Shown here one piece after another: positions 1-8,490 of a stretch of 44,466 nucleotides of DNA. The position numbers and the translations under genes were made by a program. This DNA comes from Flavobacteriales bacterium. GTDB lineage: Bacteria; Bacteroidota; Bacteroidia; Flavobacteriales_D; Crocinitomicaceae. How positions within the stretch are numbered: position 1 is the first letter of the stretch; each line of letters begins with the position of its first letter. The DNA lies in NCBI GenBank assembly GCA_018883325.1, contig VEQH01000029.1, positions 1 to 44,466 on the forward strand, written 5' to 3'. The notes beneath the pieces were generated by a model. It did not search any database. It saw only the letters and a program-made list of their open reading frames with translations, and was not told where the DNA came from.

Positions 1-125
1 CGTTGCAGTCACCACGGAGTAGCACCGAAGGTAAATCGAAGTATTAATATACATCTTCATTGACTGCGTCTAGAATCTGGCTCATTTGGCTTCGCCTCTT
101 CTTCGAGGTCTGACTTTTTCAGCAG

Positions 126-240
126 ACTCTAAATTAAACCAATTGAAATCTTAAGACCGTTTCAAAAGTCGATAAATTAGGATTTCTGAAAATTTAAACC
201 CAGAGTTTACTATTGTAAATGAGGATTTTAAATTTAGAGT
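126..240. repeat. Weak inverted repeat in the left-edge non-coding stretch
   Basis: The first 274 bases hold no convincing gene. A perfect 10-base inverted repeat (ACTCTAAATT at 126-135, its complement at 231-240) encloses about 95 bases, and a short GTCTG/CAGAC hairpin lies near 109-128. This could be part of a repeated element or 3' flanking sequence of a gene outside the window. No tRNA cloverleaf is recognisable. Confidence 0.3.
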
Positions 241-274
241 AACGACAAGAAGCTAGTTTTGCAACCGTCTTATC

Positions 275-1027
275 TTACTTTTTCCATTCTTTGTAAGCCT
301 TATTCAAAGCTTTTAGAAATTCTTTAGAATCTTGTGCACCAGAAAGTTGAATTGATTCATTGATGTAGAAAAAGGGAACACCGTTAATTCCCAATTTTTG
401 TGCTTTTAATTCATCTTCTTTAACCGCTTTTGCATATTTTTCACTAACTAAAGCAGCTTTAAGTTTTTGAGAATCTAAGCCAACTTCTTTCGCTATTCCT
501 AATAAAACATTTGTGTCATCTGTGTTTTTTCCCTCTGTGAAATAGGCTTTAAACAATGCTTCTTCAACTTCCGATTGTTTGCCGTATTCTTTTGCCATCT
601 GAAGAAACTGATGCGCCTTGAATGAATTGGCAACAACTGCTTTTTCAAAATGATATTCCAAGTCAACACTTTTTGCCATACTCGTTGCATATTCTGCCAT
701 TCCTTTTGCATCTTCTAACGGAATGCCTTTATTTTTCGATAAGTAATTCACAACAGAAAGCGTCGTGTCTGTTTTCACGCTTGGATTCAATTCAAAACTG
801 CGCCAAATTACTTCCACTTCATTTCTATGTTCAAATTGAGAAAGTGCTTTTTCAAATTGACGTTTTCCTATGTAACAAAATGGACACATCACATCACTCC
901 AAATTTCAACAACTAATTTATTTCCTGAAGTTTCTTTTGATATTCGCTCGTTTTCATTTGCACTTTGACAGCTTGCAGAACTCAACAGAAAAGTAATCGA
1001 TAAAGAAAGAAATACTAACTTTTTCAT
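275..1027 (-). CDS. DsbA-family (FrnE-like) thiol oxidoreductase, lipoprotein
   Basis: This 250-residue protein begins with a lipoprotein signal whose lipobox ends at SAS-C20, so it is probably lipid-anchored and faces the periplasm. The thioredoxin-type active site is CPFC at residues 48-51, preceded by EIWSDVM, as in the FrnE/DsbA-like family. A helical insertion follows. Near the C-terminus, GINGVPFFYIN carries the cis-proline (VP) that flanks the active site in thioredoxin folds. Family members oxidise or isomerise disulfides; the substrate is unknown. FrnE-like proteins are often cytoplasmic, so a lipidated version is slightly unusual. The ATG used gives a complete signal peptide. It lies downstream of the SpoIID-like gene on the same strand with a 94-base gap, so co-transcription is possible but not shown. 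Confidence 0.88.
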   Translation of the reverse strand: MKKLVFLSLSITFLLSSASCQSANENERISKETSGNKLVVEIWSDVMCPFCYIGKRQFEKALSQFEHRNEVEVIWRSFELNPSVKTDTTLSVVNYLSKNKGIPLEDAKGMAEYATSMAKSVDLEYHFEKAVVANSFKAHQFLQMAKEYGKQSEVEEALFKAYFTEGKNTDDTNVLLGIAKEVGLDSQKLKAALVSEKYAKAVKEDELKAQKLGINGVPFFYINESIQLSGAQDSKEFLKALNKAYKEWKK

Positions 1028-1121
1028 AAATGTTTCAATTTTGTCTAAAGTTCACTTACAATTTTCAATTAAAATCAAAAACGCTTGTAAAAATTGTTAA
1101 GTAAATCGATTATGCAACAAA

Positions 1122-2279
1122 TTACATTTTCCTATTTAATCTATCACTTTGGACTGACAATCGCATTTTGGGATAATAAAACAACAAAATCTGTTGAAAA
1201 TCAAAACCTTTCTTTGACATATTCATTGCGCCTTCTTGACACAAACCAACGCCATGACCAAATCCCCTTCCTTTTAAAACAACAAATTCGCCTTCTTGGC
1301 TACAGCTAAAAAAGGTTGATTTCAATTGGAAAGCTTCGCGCAAATCCCGCAATGGAATACCATAAAACGGATGAATAAAAAAAGCATGACGCTCAAATTG
1401 TTGGAAGTTATAAAGTTGATAATTACTCAAACTATCCCAAATTGGGAAATCGTACTTATTTACCATGAACGCTTTCCACTCATTTACAGGAATTTTCTTT
1501 TCCCAATTTGCTTGTTTAGTACGAATACAAAACGTGTCTTTAAAGCTATCAAATCCAGGCAAAGTTTCATTCCAAACGTAATCAGGCTGACAAGTTTGTC
1601 CGCCGCAATTCGCGTGAAAATAGGTTGCGTACAAATTATCTTTTTCGTCCAACATCACTAAATTTTTAGTTTGTCGCACTGCGGAATCAATCACAGCGGC
1701 ATTCAATCTTCGATGTAAATAAGCTTGACAATGCACGCGGTCGCAAAGATTAAATCCATCCGCGGCGTGTTTGTTTTTGTACTTCAAAGCGTAGGTGCGA
1801 CTAATGACCGTTTGTGCTTTGTAATATTCTAAATTTTGTCCTGAACCAGATTCAGATTCCACTACACCTTCCAAATATTGGTCGATGTCTATCAAATTGA
1901 TTACTTGAATTTTACCCGCTTTGTTAACCAACTCAAAATCGCCTTCATAACTACGTTCCTTTAAAGCTGGAGAAAGCGGTTTTAGCTTGATATTATTCTC
2001 TGATTTTTCGTGAAAAAGATAAACTTTCATCGATGAAAACAAATACGAATTATTCAATTTCACGTCGAGTTTATTTGAAATACCAAGGTTGACTGTAATC
2101 ACATCCGCTGGAACAAGTTTGCGCACAAAACCTGTGTCATTCATCAAAAAATAAGTTCCTGAACCCGGTTGAAAAGTCATTGATTTGATGTTGTTTTCCG
2201 TGAAAATGCTTATTCTAAAAGTTTGCGTCAAACCTTTGAACGAGAGCATAATCACCAATAAAACAAACCAAAAACGCAT
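1122..2279 (-). CDS. SpoIID/LytB-domain protein
   Basis: The 385-residue product has an N-terminal signal peptide (hydrophobic to about residue 19). The SpoIID core begins with YLEGVVESES, followed by a YYKAQTVISRTYAL segment and the late GRGFGHGVGLCQEGA motif typical of the family. In sporulating Firmicutes SpoIID is a lytic transglycosylase that cuts glycan strands lacking stem peptides. In Bacteroidetes, which do not sporulate, homologues are presumed cell-wall enzymes, and that role is inferred here. The gene sits 9 bases after lpxB in what looks like one envelope operon (surE, small membrane gene, lpxB, this gene). Glutamate in VESESG is a candidate catalytic acid by analogy. Length is normal for a single-domain member. 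Confidence 0.85.
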   Translation of the reverse strand: MRFWFVLLVIMLSFKGLTQTFRISIFTENNIKSMTFQPGSGTYFLMNDTGFVRKLVPADVITVNLGISNKLDVKLNNSYLFSSMKVYLFHEKSENNIKLKPLSPALKERSYEGDFELVNKAGKIQVINLIDIDQYLEGVVESESGSGQNLEYYKAQTVISRTYALKYKNKHAADGFNLCDRVHCQAYLHRRLNAAVIDSAVRQTKNLVMLDEKDNLYATYFHANCGGQTCQPDYVWNETLPGFDSFKDTFCIRTKQANWEKKIPVNEWKAFMVNKYDFPIWDSLSNYQLYNFQQFERHAFFIHPFYGIPLRDLREAFQLKSTFFSCSQEGEFVVLKGRGFGHGVGLCQEGAMNMSKKGFDFQQILLFYYPKMRLSVQSDRLNRKM

Positions 2280-2288
2280 TTATTATTT

Positions 2289-3389
2289 TTATAAATTTTG
2301 CAACATATTTTCAGCAATTCGAGCACTTGCGCCTTTTTCACCCAAAAGTTGCACCAAATTGTTATAATTTTCAATCATCTTTTCTCTACCCGCTTTTTCA
2401 TCCTCTATTTCCTTTAGTTGAGCAACAATTTTTTGAACAGAACAATCCGCTTGAATCAATTCTTTTACTGCTGCTTTATCCAAAATCAAATTCACCAATG
2501 AAATATATTTGATATGAATCAAACTGCGAGCAATCCAATAAGAGGCAGGTGAACTTTTATAGCAAACAACTTGTGGAACACGAAAAAGTGCCGTTTCCAA
2601 TGTCGCAGTTCCCGATGTAACGATAGCCAAATTTGCCACATTTAGAATAGAATATGTTTTTCCTTGAATAAAATCTACACCGTCAACTTTAAATTTATCG
2701 TAGTACGAAAGATCGAGATTTGGCGCACAAGCCACCAAAATGTGATAAGCTGGAAATTGTTTCGCTGCTTCGAGCATAATTGGCAATTTTCGCTCAATTT
2801 CTTGCTTGCGACTTCCTGGTAAAATAGCCAAAATTGGTTTCTGAAACGAAGGTAAATCCTCTTGATGCTGTGTTCTAAAATGCTGCACCTCATCCAAAAG
2901 CGGATGTCCGAGGTAGTTCACATCAACTTCATATTGCTTGTAAAAATCCTTTTCAAAGGGAAGAATGCAATACATCCGTTCAACTGACTTCTTGATTTTA
3001 AAAACACGATTTTTTTTCCATGCCCAAATTTGAGGTGAAACGTAGTAAAACACACGAATATTCTCCTGCTTTGCCCATTCTGCAATTCTCAAATTAAAAC
3101 CAGGATAATCAACTAAAATCAAAACATCTGGCTTAAAATCAAGGATTTCTTTTTTACAAATTTTAAAGTTTTTCAGAATCGTTTTCAAATTCAAAACCAC
3201 TTCCAAGAACCCCATAAATGCAAGCTCTCGAATGTGTTTTTTGATCACAACTCCCTCTTTCTGCAAACGGTCTCCACCCCAACCTTGAATGTCAAGATTT
3301 GGCTGAATACGCTTCATTTCATGCACTAAATTCGCTGCATGTAAATCGCCTGAAGCTTCACCAGAAAGAATGAAAATCTTTTTTGTCAC
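2289..3389 (-). CDS. lpxB: Lipid-A-disaccharide synthase
   Basis: LpxB is the family GT19 glycosyltransferase that joins UDP-2,3-diacylglucosamine and 2,3-diacylglucosamine-1-phosphate (lipid X) into the lipid A disaccharide at the inner face of the cytoplasmic membrane. The 366-residue length fits. Visible motifs are the N-terminal FILSGEASGDLHAA, the YYVSPQIWAWKKNR block near residues 115-130, ILPGSRKQEIERKLP near 190-205, and the late TSGTATLETAL donor-binding region. The start ATG leads directly into the conserved N-terminus. It lies 9 bases after the small membrane gene and 9 bases before the SpoIID-like gene. Linkage of surE and lpxB recurs in Bacteroidetes genomes. Confidence 0.96.
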   Translation of the reverse strand: MTKKIFILSGEASGDLHAANLVHEMKRIQPNLDIQGWGGDRLQKEGVVIKKHIRELAFMGFLEVVLNLKTILKNFKICKKEILDFKPDVLILVDYPGFNLRIAEWAKQENIRVFYYVSPQIWAWKKNRVFKIKKSVERMYCILPFEKDFYKQYEVDVNYLGHPLLDEVQHFRTQHQEDLPSFQKPILAILPGSRKQEIERKLPIMLEAAKQFPAYHILVACAPNLDLSYYDKFKVDGVDFIQGKTYSILNVANLAIVTSGTATLETALFRVPQVVCYKSSPASYWIARSLIHIKYISLVNLILDKAAVKELIQADCSVQKIVAQLKEIEDEKAGREKMIENYNNLVQLLGEKGASARIAENMLQNL

Positions 3390-3398
3390 TTGATTTAT

Positions 3399-3704
3399 TT
3401 ATTGAATCAAATTAACATAAATCATATACGGAACATAGAAAAACATGCTCAATAAAATTCCGCGAACGTAGGGATATTTGTCGGTATTCAAATACATATA
3501 AAACCATATCAAATTGGAAATCAAGCCCAAAGAAAGATCTTTACTTCGATGCACATCTGATATTTTGAACTGTTCCCATAAATAAGAAACGGTCGTGTCT
3601 TGCACAAATGAAAGAAAGAGCAAAACGACAGGTAGAAAAACAATTGGCGAAACAATTCCAATTAAAAAACCGATTATATTTTCTTTTGTAATGTTAATTT
3701 TCAT
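3399..3704 (-). CDS. Small membrane protein between surE and lpxB
   Basis: This 101-residue protein has three apparent hydrophobic segments, roughly residues 10-33, 58-72 and 82-100, joined by a polar stretch around TTVSYLWEQFKISDVHRSKD. I do not recognise a named family with certainty. Its tight placement (42 bases after surE, 9 before lpxB, same strand) supports a real gene in the envelope operon. Small membrane proteins at this position occur in related genomes, but no function can be assigned. Confidence 0.75.
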   Translation of the reverse strand: MKINITKENIIGFLIGIVSPIVFLPVVLLFLSFVQDTTVSYLWEQFKISDVHRSKDLSLGLISNLIWFYMYLNTDKYPYVRGILLSMFFYVPYMIYVNLIQ

Positions 3705-3746
3705 GTGTTTTAAATTATTTTAAATCTCATTTAGATGTTGTTGAAT

Positions 3747-4526
3747 CTAACTATGGCTTTCATCTTCTAAGGATTTATACTTTTCAATTGAACTGTAAGC
3801 CGTTAAGTCATATTGCGTTGGAACTACACTCACAAATCCATGTTTTAAAGCATGTAAATCTGTGTCGGGACGTTTGTCCATGTCAGAAAATTCGCCAGTT
3901 AACCAAAAATAAGGTTGACCATACTGATCTAATCTTTTCTCAAAGCGATCTGCCCAAAATGCGTGCGCTTGGCTACAAACTTTGATTCCTTTTATTTCTG
4001 TAATGGAAAGCTTCGGAATATTCACATTCAAACAAATTCCTTTGTCCATCTTGGACTTTAAAACCTGCATCACAATTTTCGTGGCGTAAAATTTCGCTGG
4101 TTCAAAATCTGCATCTGCTGAATAATCTGCGAGCGAAAAACCAATCGATGGAATTCCTTCCATTGCACCTTCAATCGCTGCGGACATCGTTCCGGAATAC
4201 AAAACATTGGTCGAAGAATTTTCTCCATGGTTGAAACCAGAAAGTATCAAATCAGGTTTGCGGTTCAAAACTTCGTAAATAGCTAATTTCACACAATCAA
4301 CAGGCGTTCCAGAACAAGCGTAGGCATTCGTGTTTTCAAAAAGATTCGTTTTTTTCAAACGCAAAGGATCGTGAATCGTAATTGCGTGCCCCATTCCAGA
4401 TTGCGGTTTATCAGGCGCAACAACCACCACTTCCCCAAATTGCTTGGCAACTTCAACGAGTGCGTGAATACCTTTTGCGTTTACACTATCGTCGTTTGTG
4501 ACTAAAATTAAATGTTCTTTTTTCAT
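3747..4526 (-). CDS. surE: 5'-nucleotidase SurE
   Basis: SurE hydrolyses 5'- and 3'-nucleoside monophosphates and is linked to stationary-phase survival. The protein opens with ILVTNDDSVNAKGIHAL, where the DD pair binds the divalent metal, and carries APDKPQSGMGHAIT and DLILSGFNHGENSS, the latter with the conserved metal-binding asparagine. At 259 residues the length is typical. I chose the ATG at 4526 because the conserved N-terminus begins there; an upstream in-frame start at 4592 would add 22 cysteine-rich residues foreign to the family and overlap the divergent gene's start. It heads the minus-strand envelope operon and is divergent from the NlpC/P60 gene across 58 bases. Confidence 0.95.
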   Translation of the reverse strand: MKKEHLILVTNDDSVNAKGIHALVEVAKQFGEVVVVAPDKPQSGMGHAITIHDPLRLKKTNLFENTNAYACSGTPVDCVKLAIYEVLNRKPDLILSGFNHGENSSTNVLYSGTMSAAIEGAMEGIPSIGFSLADYSADADFEPAKFYATKIVMQVLKSKMDKGICLNVNIPKLSITEIKGIKVCSQAHAFWADRFEKRLDQYGQPYFWLTGEFSDMDKRPDTDLHALKHGFVSVVPTQYDLTAYSSIEKYKSLEDESHS

Positions 4527-4567
4527 AGCTCGGTGGCTAAAATAGCTATATTCTACCTTGCATTTAT

Positions 4568-4575
4568 TACATTTG
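4568..4575 (+). promoter_or_regulatory. Bacteroidetes -7 promoter element for the NlpC/P60 gene
   Basis: TACATTTG matches the Bacteroidetes -7 consensus TAnnTTTG and ends 9 bases before the chosen ATG at 4585. No good TTTG -33 box is present at the expected spacing, and the implied leader is very short, so this is tentative. Confidence 0.4.
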
Positions 4576-4584
4576 GAAACTAAT

Positions 4585-5361
4585 ATGAACAAAATTAAAT
4601 TAATAACTCCAGACCAACGTTATGGATTTTGCTTAGTTGCAATTGCTCCAGTTCGACGTGCACCTTCTGACACTTCTGAAATCGTTTCTCAATTGCTTTT
4701 CGGTGAACCAATTGAAGTTCAAGATTTTGGAAGACCATGGGTAAAAATTCAATCATTCTTAGACGGTTACGAAGGCTACATCGACGGAAAACACATTTTA
4801 CCCTTGACCCAAAAAGAATTAAAAAAATGGAGCGATAACAAAATTTATCTTGCAGCACCTTTCGCTTATTTGCAAACACCTTGGGGAAAACAATTGATTT
4901 CTAAAGGAAGTTTGGTGGGAGAATCAGAACAATTTAAAATTGGTGAATTTGATTTTGAACTTCAAGCTTCGCCCCTATCCGCTTCCACAAGTTTATGGGA
5001 AAATGCTATCGATTACTTGAACACTTCTTATTTGTGGGGTGGAAAAAGTTTGTTCGGTATCGATTGCTCAGGTTTTACGCAAGCTGTTTTTCGTTTGCAA
5101 GGAATCAACCTTCCGCGCGACGCCTACGAACAAGAAGAACTCGGAGAACCAATCGATTTTGAAGAGGCGCAACTTGGAGATTTAGCTTTTTTCACGAACA
5201 AAGATGGAAAAGTAATTCATGTCGGCATCTTAGGTGAAAATCACACAATCATTCATGCTTCTGGTCGCGTTCGTATTGACGAGCTAAAAGAAAACGGCAT
5301 TTGGAACGAAGAAATGGAAATGATGACGCATAATTTGAAGGTGATAAAACGAATAGGTTGA
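4585..5361 (+). CDS. NlpC/P60 family peptidoglycan endopeptidase with SH3-like domain
   Basis: The N-terminal half (about residues 8-75) looks like a bacterial SH3 domain, with VAIAPVRRAPSDTSEIVSQLLFGE, and would bind peptidoglycan. The C-terminal half (about 130-245) is NlpC/P60: the nucleophile is Cys161 in GIDCSGF, with His212 in IHVGIL and His224 in IHASG as the likely remaining triad members. Such enzymes cut D-gamma-glutamyl-meso-DAP or related stem-peptide bonds. No signal peptide is visible at the chosen start, as in some Bacteroidetes homologues, so localisation is uncertain. The ATG at 4585 is preferred over an upstream TTG at 4558 because it follows a -7-like element. It is divergent from surE. 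Confidence 0.9.
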   Translation: MNKIKLITPDQRYGFCLVAIAPVRRAPSDTSEIVSQLLFGEPIEVQDFGRPWVKIQSFLDGYEGYIDGKHILPLTQKELKKWSDNKIYLAAPFAYLQTPWGKQLISKGSLVGESEQFKIGEFDFELQASPLSASTSLWENAIDYLNTSYLWGGKSLFGIDCSGFTQAVFRLQGINLPRDAYEQEELGEPIDFEEAQLGDLAFFTNKDGKVIHVGILGENHTIIHASGRVRIDELKENGIWNEEMEMMTHNLKVIKRIG

Positions 5362-5486
5362 TTTATCACAATTCAATTTATCAAAGTTGATTTTTTATGG
5401 CCTTAACGATTAAGGGCTTGTTTGAATTTTATAAAACGAATTTGTTTAGATTATTTTTTATTGAGAAAAGGCGCTAAGATAATTCA

Positions 5487-5517
5487 TGAAAAAAGCCACA
5501 AGTTTCCTCATGGCTTT
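5487..5517 (-). terminator. Rho-independent terminator of fabI
   Basis: On the minus strand AAAGCCA (5511-5517) and TGGCTTT (5492-5498) form a 7-base stem with a 12-base loop, followed by a run of T (A5489-5494 on the plus strand). It lies about 23 bases past the fabI stop. Confidence 0.75.
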
Positions 5518-5539
5518 ACACTAAATATTGGTTTGAAAT

Positions 5540-6352
5540 TTATTCACCAAATTTATCGATAACTTGTTGTGTAACACCTGTATTGGAAAATCCTCCGTCG
5601 TGGAAAAGATTTTGCATTGTCACATAACGTGTTAAATCTGAGAACATTGTAATACAGTAATCAGCACAAGCAAGTGCAGACGCATTTCCAAGTGGCGACA
5701 TTTGTTCAGAGAAATTAATAAATTCTTTAAATCCTTTAATTCCTTGTCCAGCAGTTGTAACCGTTGGTGATTGCGAAATTGTATTCACACGCACTTTATT
5801 TTTTATTCCGTAATGATAACCAAATGAACGCGTGATAGATTCTAACAAAGATTTCGCATCTGCCATATCATTATAATCAGGAAAAATTCGTTGAGCAGCA
5901 ATGTAAGTTAAAGCTACAACAGAACCCCACTCACTTACAGCATCGTGCTTGTAAAGTGTTGCTAGAGTTTTGTGCAAAGAAATCGCCGAAACATCCATTG
6001 TTTGGTTGTAAAACTGGTAATTATTCTCCGTGTAGTGTTTTCCTTTTCTTACGTTTGGCGACATACCAATTGAATGAAGAACGAAGTCAATTTTCCCTCC
6101 CAAAATCTCCATCGATTGCGTTACCAAGTTTTCTAAATCTTCGATGCTTGTTGCATCAGCTGGAATAATTTTACTTCCTGTTTTTTCAGCCAACACATTA
6201 ATTTCTCCCATTCTCATTGCAATTGGAGCATTCGTCAGTACAAATTGTGCACCTTCTTCATGCGCTCTTTCCGCTACTTTCCAAGCGATAGATTGGTCGT
6301 TCAATGCACCGAAAATTATTCCTCTTTTTCCTTTTAATAAATCGTTTGCCAT
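5540..6352 (-). CDS. fabI: Enoyl-[acyl-carrier-protein] reductase (NADH)
   Basis: FabI carries out the last reduction of each fatty-acid elongation cycle, trans-2-enoyl-ACP to acyl-ACP with NADH. The 270-residue protein has the divergent short-chain dehydrogenase pattern: N-terminal GKRGIIFGALNDQSIAW nucleotide fold, VLHSIGMSP, and the catalytic Y-x6-K pair at Tyr160 and Lys167 in PDYNDMADAKSLLES. The C-terminal LFHDGGFSNTG is also family-typical. I chose the ATG at 6352 (MANDLLKGKRG) rather than 6370, which would add six residues. It is a monocistronic gene with its own terminator, about 70 bases from the convergently transcribed upstream DUF486 gene's end on the same strand. Confidence 0.96.
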   Translation of the reverse strand: MANDLLKGKRGIIFGALNDQSIAWKVAERAHEEGAQFVLTNAPIAMRMGEINVLAEKTGSKIIPADATSIEDLENLVTQSMEILGGKIDFVLHSIGMSPNVRKGKHYTENNYQFYNQTMDVSAISLHKTLATLYKHDAVSEWGSVVALTYIAAQRIFPDYNDMADAKSLLESITRSFGYHYGIKNKVRVNTISQSPTVTTAGQGIKGFKEFINFSEQMSPLGNASALACADYCITMFSDLTRYVTMQNLFHDGGFSNTGVTQQVIDKFGE

Positions 6353-6422
6353 GTGTTTTGTTTTAAGCAAATGTAATAAATTGTTATCATGTCAAAGCGT
6401 TAAGCCAAATTCTTCTGTTATT

Positions 6423-6791
6423 TCACTTTTTAAAAATAAAATAAACAGCCATCACTAAACAAATCATTCCTGCCAAGTGATTCCATTTAAAAGACTCATT
6501 TTTGAAGAAAAGTAAAGAAAAAATTAAAAAGACCAAAAGTGTGATTACTTCTTGAATGACTTTTAATTCCAAGAGTGAAAAAGGTCCGCCATGTTCTTTG
6601 TAACCCATTCTATTTGCTGGAACTTGTAAACAATATTCAAAAAATGCAATTCCCCAGCTGATTAGTATGACAGCAAACAAGCCCAAACTGGCTAATTTCT
6701 TATTTTCACTAAACTTCAAATGTCCATACCAAGCTAAAGTCATAAAAATATTCGACGCTACTAAAAGTGCAATTGCTCCAAAACCCTTCAT
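6423..6791 (-). CDS. DUF486 / DMT-like small membrane protein
   Basis: The 122-residue protein has four hydrophobic segments (about 3-18, 35-52, 78-98 and 105-121), the size and layout of a four-helix small multidrug-resistance-like unit. The opening GFGAIALLVASNIFMTLAWYG and the central ISWGIAFFEYCLQVPANRMG match what is known of the DUF486 (DMT family protein) group. Function is undefined; four-helix DMT relatives are transporters. It is divergent from the alkyltransferase-like gene, with only 11 bases between the two ATGs, so both promoters must lie inside the neighbouring coding regions or the genes are transcribed from further upstream. Confidence 0.85.
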   Translation of the reverse strand: MKGFGAIALLVASNIFMTLAWYGHLKFSENKKLASLGLFAVILISWGIAFFEYCLQVPANRMGYKEHGGPFSLLELKVIQEVITLLVFLIFSLLFFKNESFKWNHLAGMICLVMAVYFIFKK

Positions 6792-6802
6792 ATATTTGCT
6801 TT

Positions 6803-7153
6803 ATGGTTACTTCTTTAAATGATAAAAATAAAGATTTCTTTGAGCAAGTTTACGCTGTTGTGAAATTAATTCCAGAAGGAAGAGTTACATCCTATGGTGC
6901 AATTGCGAATTATTTAAGCGCAAAAAGAGCTTCAAGAATGGTTGGTTGGGCAATGAATGCAGCGCACTCCAATCCAGAAATTCCAGCGCATCGGGTTGTT
7001 AATCGAAACGGTTTGTTGACGGGAAAAATGCACTTCGCCACATCAACAACAATGCAAGAAAGATTAGAAGCAGAAGGAATCGAAATCATCGACGATCAAA
7101 TTCAAAATTTTAAGAACCACTTTTGGAACCCCGAAGAATTAGAAAAGTTTTAA
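6803..7153 (+). CDS. Alkyltransferase-like (ATL) protein, MGMT fold without active-site cysteine
   Basis: This 116-residue protein is the DNA-binding domain of O6-alkylguanine-DNA methyltransferase alone. It has the family's IPEGRVTSYGAIANYLS helix-turn-helix region and RMVGWAMNAA, where Arg is the arginine finger. The active-site motif, normally PCHRV, reads IPAHRVVNRNG: the alkyl-accepting cysteine is alanine. ATL proteins bind O6-alkylguanine, flip it out, and flag it for nucleotide excision repair instead of reversing the damage. The ATG at 6803 is preferred over an upstream in-frame start at 6767, which would overlap the divergent DUF486 gene. Confidence 0.9.
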   Translation: MVTSLNDKNKDFFEQVYAVVKLIPEGRVTSYGAIANYLSAKRASRMVGWAMNAAHSNPEIPAHRVVNRNGLLTGKMHFATSTTMQERLEAEGIEIIDDQIQNFKNHFWNPEELEKF

Positions 7154-7232
7154 CTACTTCTCACAATCCGTAGACCGCAATTATAAATCCGTAATCCTTA
7201 GTTAACTTCCCTCCTACATCAGGTATTTCTAT

Positions 7233-7240
7233 TATTTTTG
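7233..7240 (+). promoter_or_regulatory. -7 promoter element for the gamma-lyase/synthase gene
   Basis: TATTTTTG matches TAnnTTTG and ends 16 bases before the ATG at 7257. No -33 TTTG at 19-base spacing is seen, so confidence is modest. Confidence 0.4.
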
Positions 7241-7256
7241 CCAAAAACTTTTTAAT

Positions 7257-8396
7257 ATGAAATTCGGTACGAAAGCAATCCATGCGGGTGTTCACCCAGA
7301 TCCAACGACAGGCGCAATTATGACTCCAATTTATCAAACTTCGACGTATGTTCAAGAAGGTGTTGGAAACCATAAAGGATATGAATATTCAAGAACTTTG
7401 AATCCTACGCGTCACGCATTGGAGAAAAATATTGCTGCAATTGAAAATGGCAAATATGGTGCTTGTTTTGGTTCAGGCTTGGCTGCGATTGATTGTATTA
7501 TTAAAATGTTGAATCCTGGCGACGAGGTTATTTCCACAAACGATCTTTACGGTGGTTCTTATCGAATTTTTAAAACAATTTTTGAAAAATACGGCATTAA
7601 ATTTCACTTCGTAAACATGCAACATCCAGCTGAAGTTGAAGCTTTAGTAAATGCACATACGAAATTGATTTGGGTAGAAACTCCAACAAATCCGATGATG
7701 AATATCGTGGATATCGTTGCTATGGCTGCAATCGCGAAAAAAGCAGGCGCAATGTTGGCTGTAGATAATACATTTGCAACACCTTACCTTCAAAATCCCT
7801 TAGATTTAGGTGCCGACATCGTAATGCATTCAGTTACAAAATATTTAGGTGGTCACTCAGATGTTGTGATGGGTGCTTTGGTAACTTCAAACGACGACAT
7901 AGCAAGTGAAATTTACCGCATTCAAAATTCTTCTGGAGCTGTAACTGCACCTATGGATTCGTTTTTAGTTTTGAGAGGAATTAAAACGCTTCATTTAAGA
8001 ATGCAACGTCACTGCGAAAACGGAGAAAAAGTAGCCCATTTCTTGAAAACACATCCAAAAATCGATAAAGTTTATTGGCCAGGTTTTGAATCACATCCCA
8101 ATCACGATGTTGCGAAGAAACAAATGCGTGGTTTTGGCGGTATGATTTCATTCACATTAAAAGGTAATAAATTAGAGGACGCTCTTGAAATCGTGAAAAA
8201 AGTAGAGATTTTTGCTTTGGCAGAATCTTTAGGTGGTGTTGAATCTTTGATTGGACATCCTGCAACAATGACACATGCTTCAATTCCGAAGGAAGTTCGC
8301 GAGCAAAGTGGTGTTGTAGATTCATTGATTCGCTTAAGTGTTGGTGTGGAAGACGCAGAAGATTTAATCGAGGACTTAACAAAGGCTTTGGCTTAA
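7257..8396 (+). CDS. Cystathionine gamma-synthase / gamma-lyase family PLP enzyme
   Basis: A 379-residue gamma-family pyridoxal-phosphate enzyme of methionine/cysteine metabolism. Visible family features are YEYSRTLNPTRHALE near residues 42-56, FGSGLAAI at 71-78 for phosphate binding, ETPTNPMM at 141-148, VDNTFATPYLQNP at 169-181 (cofactor-binding Asp170), and Lys195 in SVTKYLGGHSDVVMGA, which forms the Schiff base. Members either join O-acyl-homoserine and cysteine into cystathionine (MetB) or cleave cystathionine to cysteine (MccB); sequence reading alone does not decide, so no gene symbol is given. It is monocistronic with a strong terminator. Confidence 0.92.
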   Translation: MKFGTKAIHAGVHPDPTTGAIMTPIYQTSTYVQEGVGNHKGYEYSRTLNPTRHALEKNIAAIENGKYGACFGSGLAAIDCIIKMLNPGDEVISTNDLYGGSYRIFKTIFEKYGIKFHFVNMQHPAEVEALVNAHTKLIWVETPTNPMMNIVDIVAMAAIAKKAGAMLAVDNTFATPYLQNPLDLGADIVMHSVTKYLGGHSDVVMGALVTSNDDIASEIYRIQNSSGAVTAPMDSFLVLRGIKTLHLRMQRHCENGEKVAHFLKTHPKIDKVYWPGFESHPNHDVAKKQMRGFGGMISFTLKGNKLEDALEIVKKVEIFALAESLGGVESLIGHPATMTHASIPKEVREQSGVVDSLIRLSVGVEDAEDLIEDLTKALA

Positions 8397-8490
8397 TTTT
8401 ATCACATAATTGAGCTTGAATAGTGGTTTTTTAAGAATCAACAATTAATCTTTGTTTAGCAAAATCACTTCATTATAAATTTTAGCTTAT

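Noticed and set aside
622..996. 124-codon plus-strand frame antisense to the DsbA-like gene
   Set aside because: The minus strand encodes a complete lipoprotein with CPFC and cis-proline motifs; this frame is its shadow.
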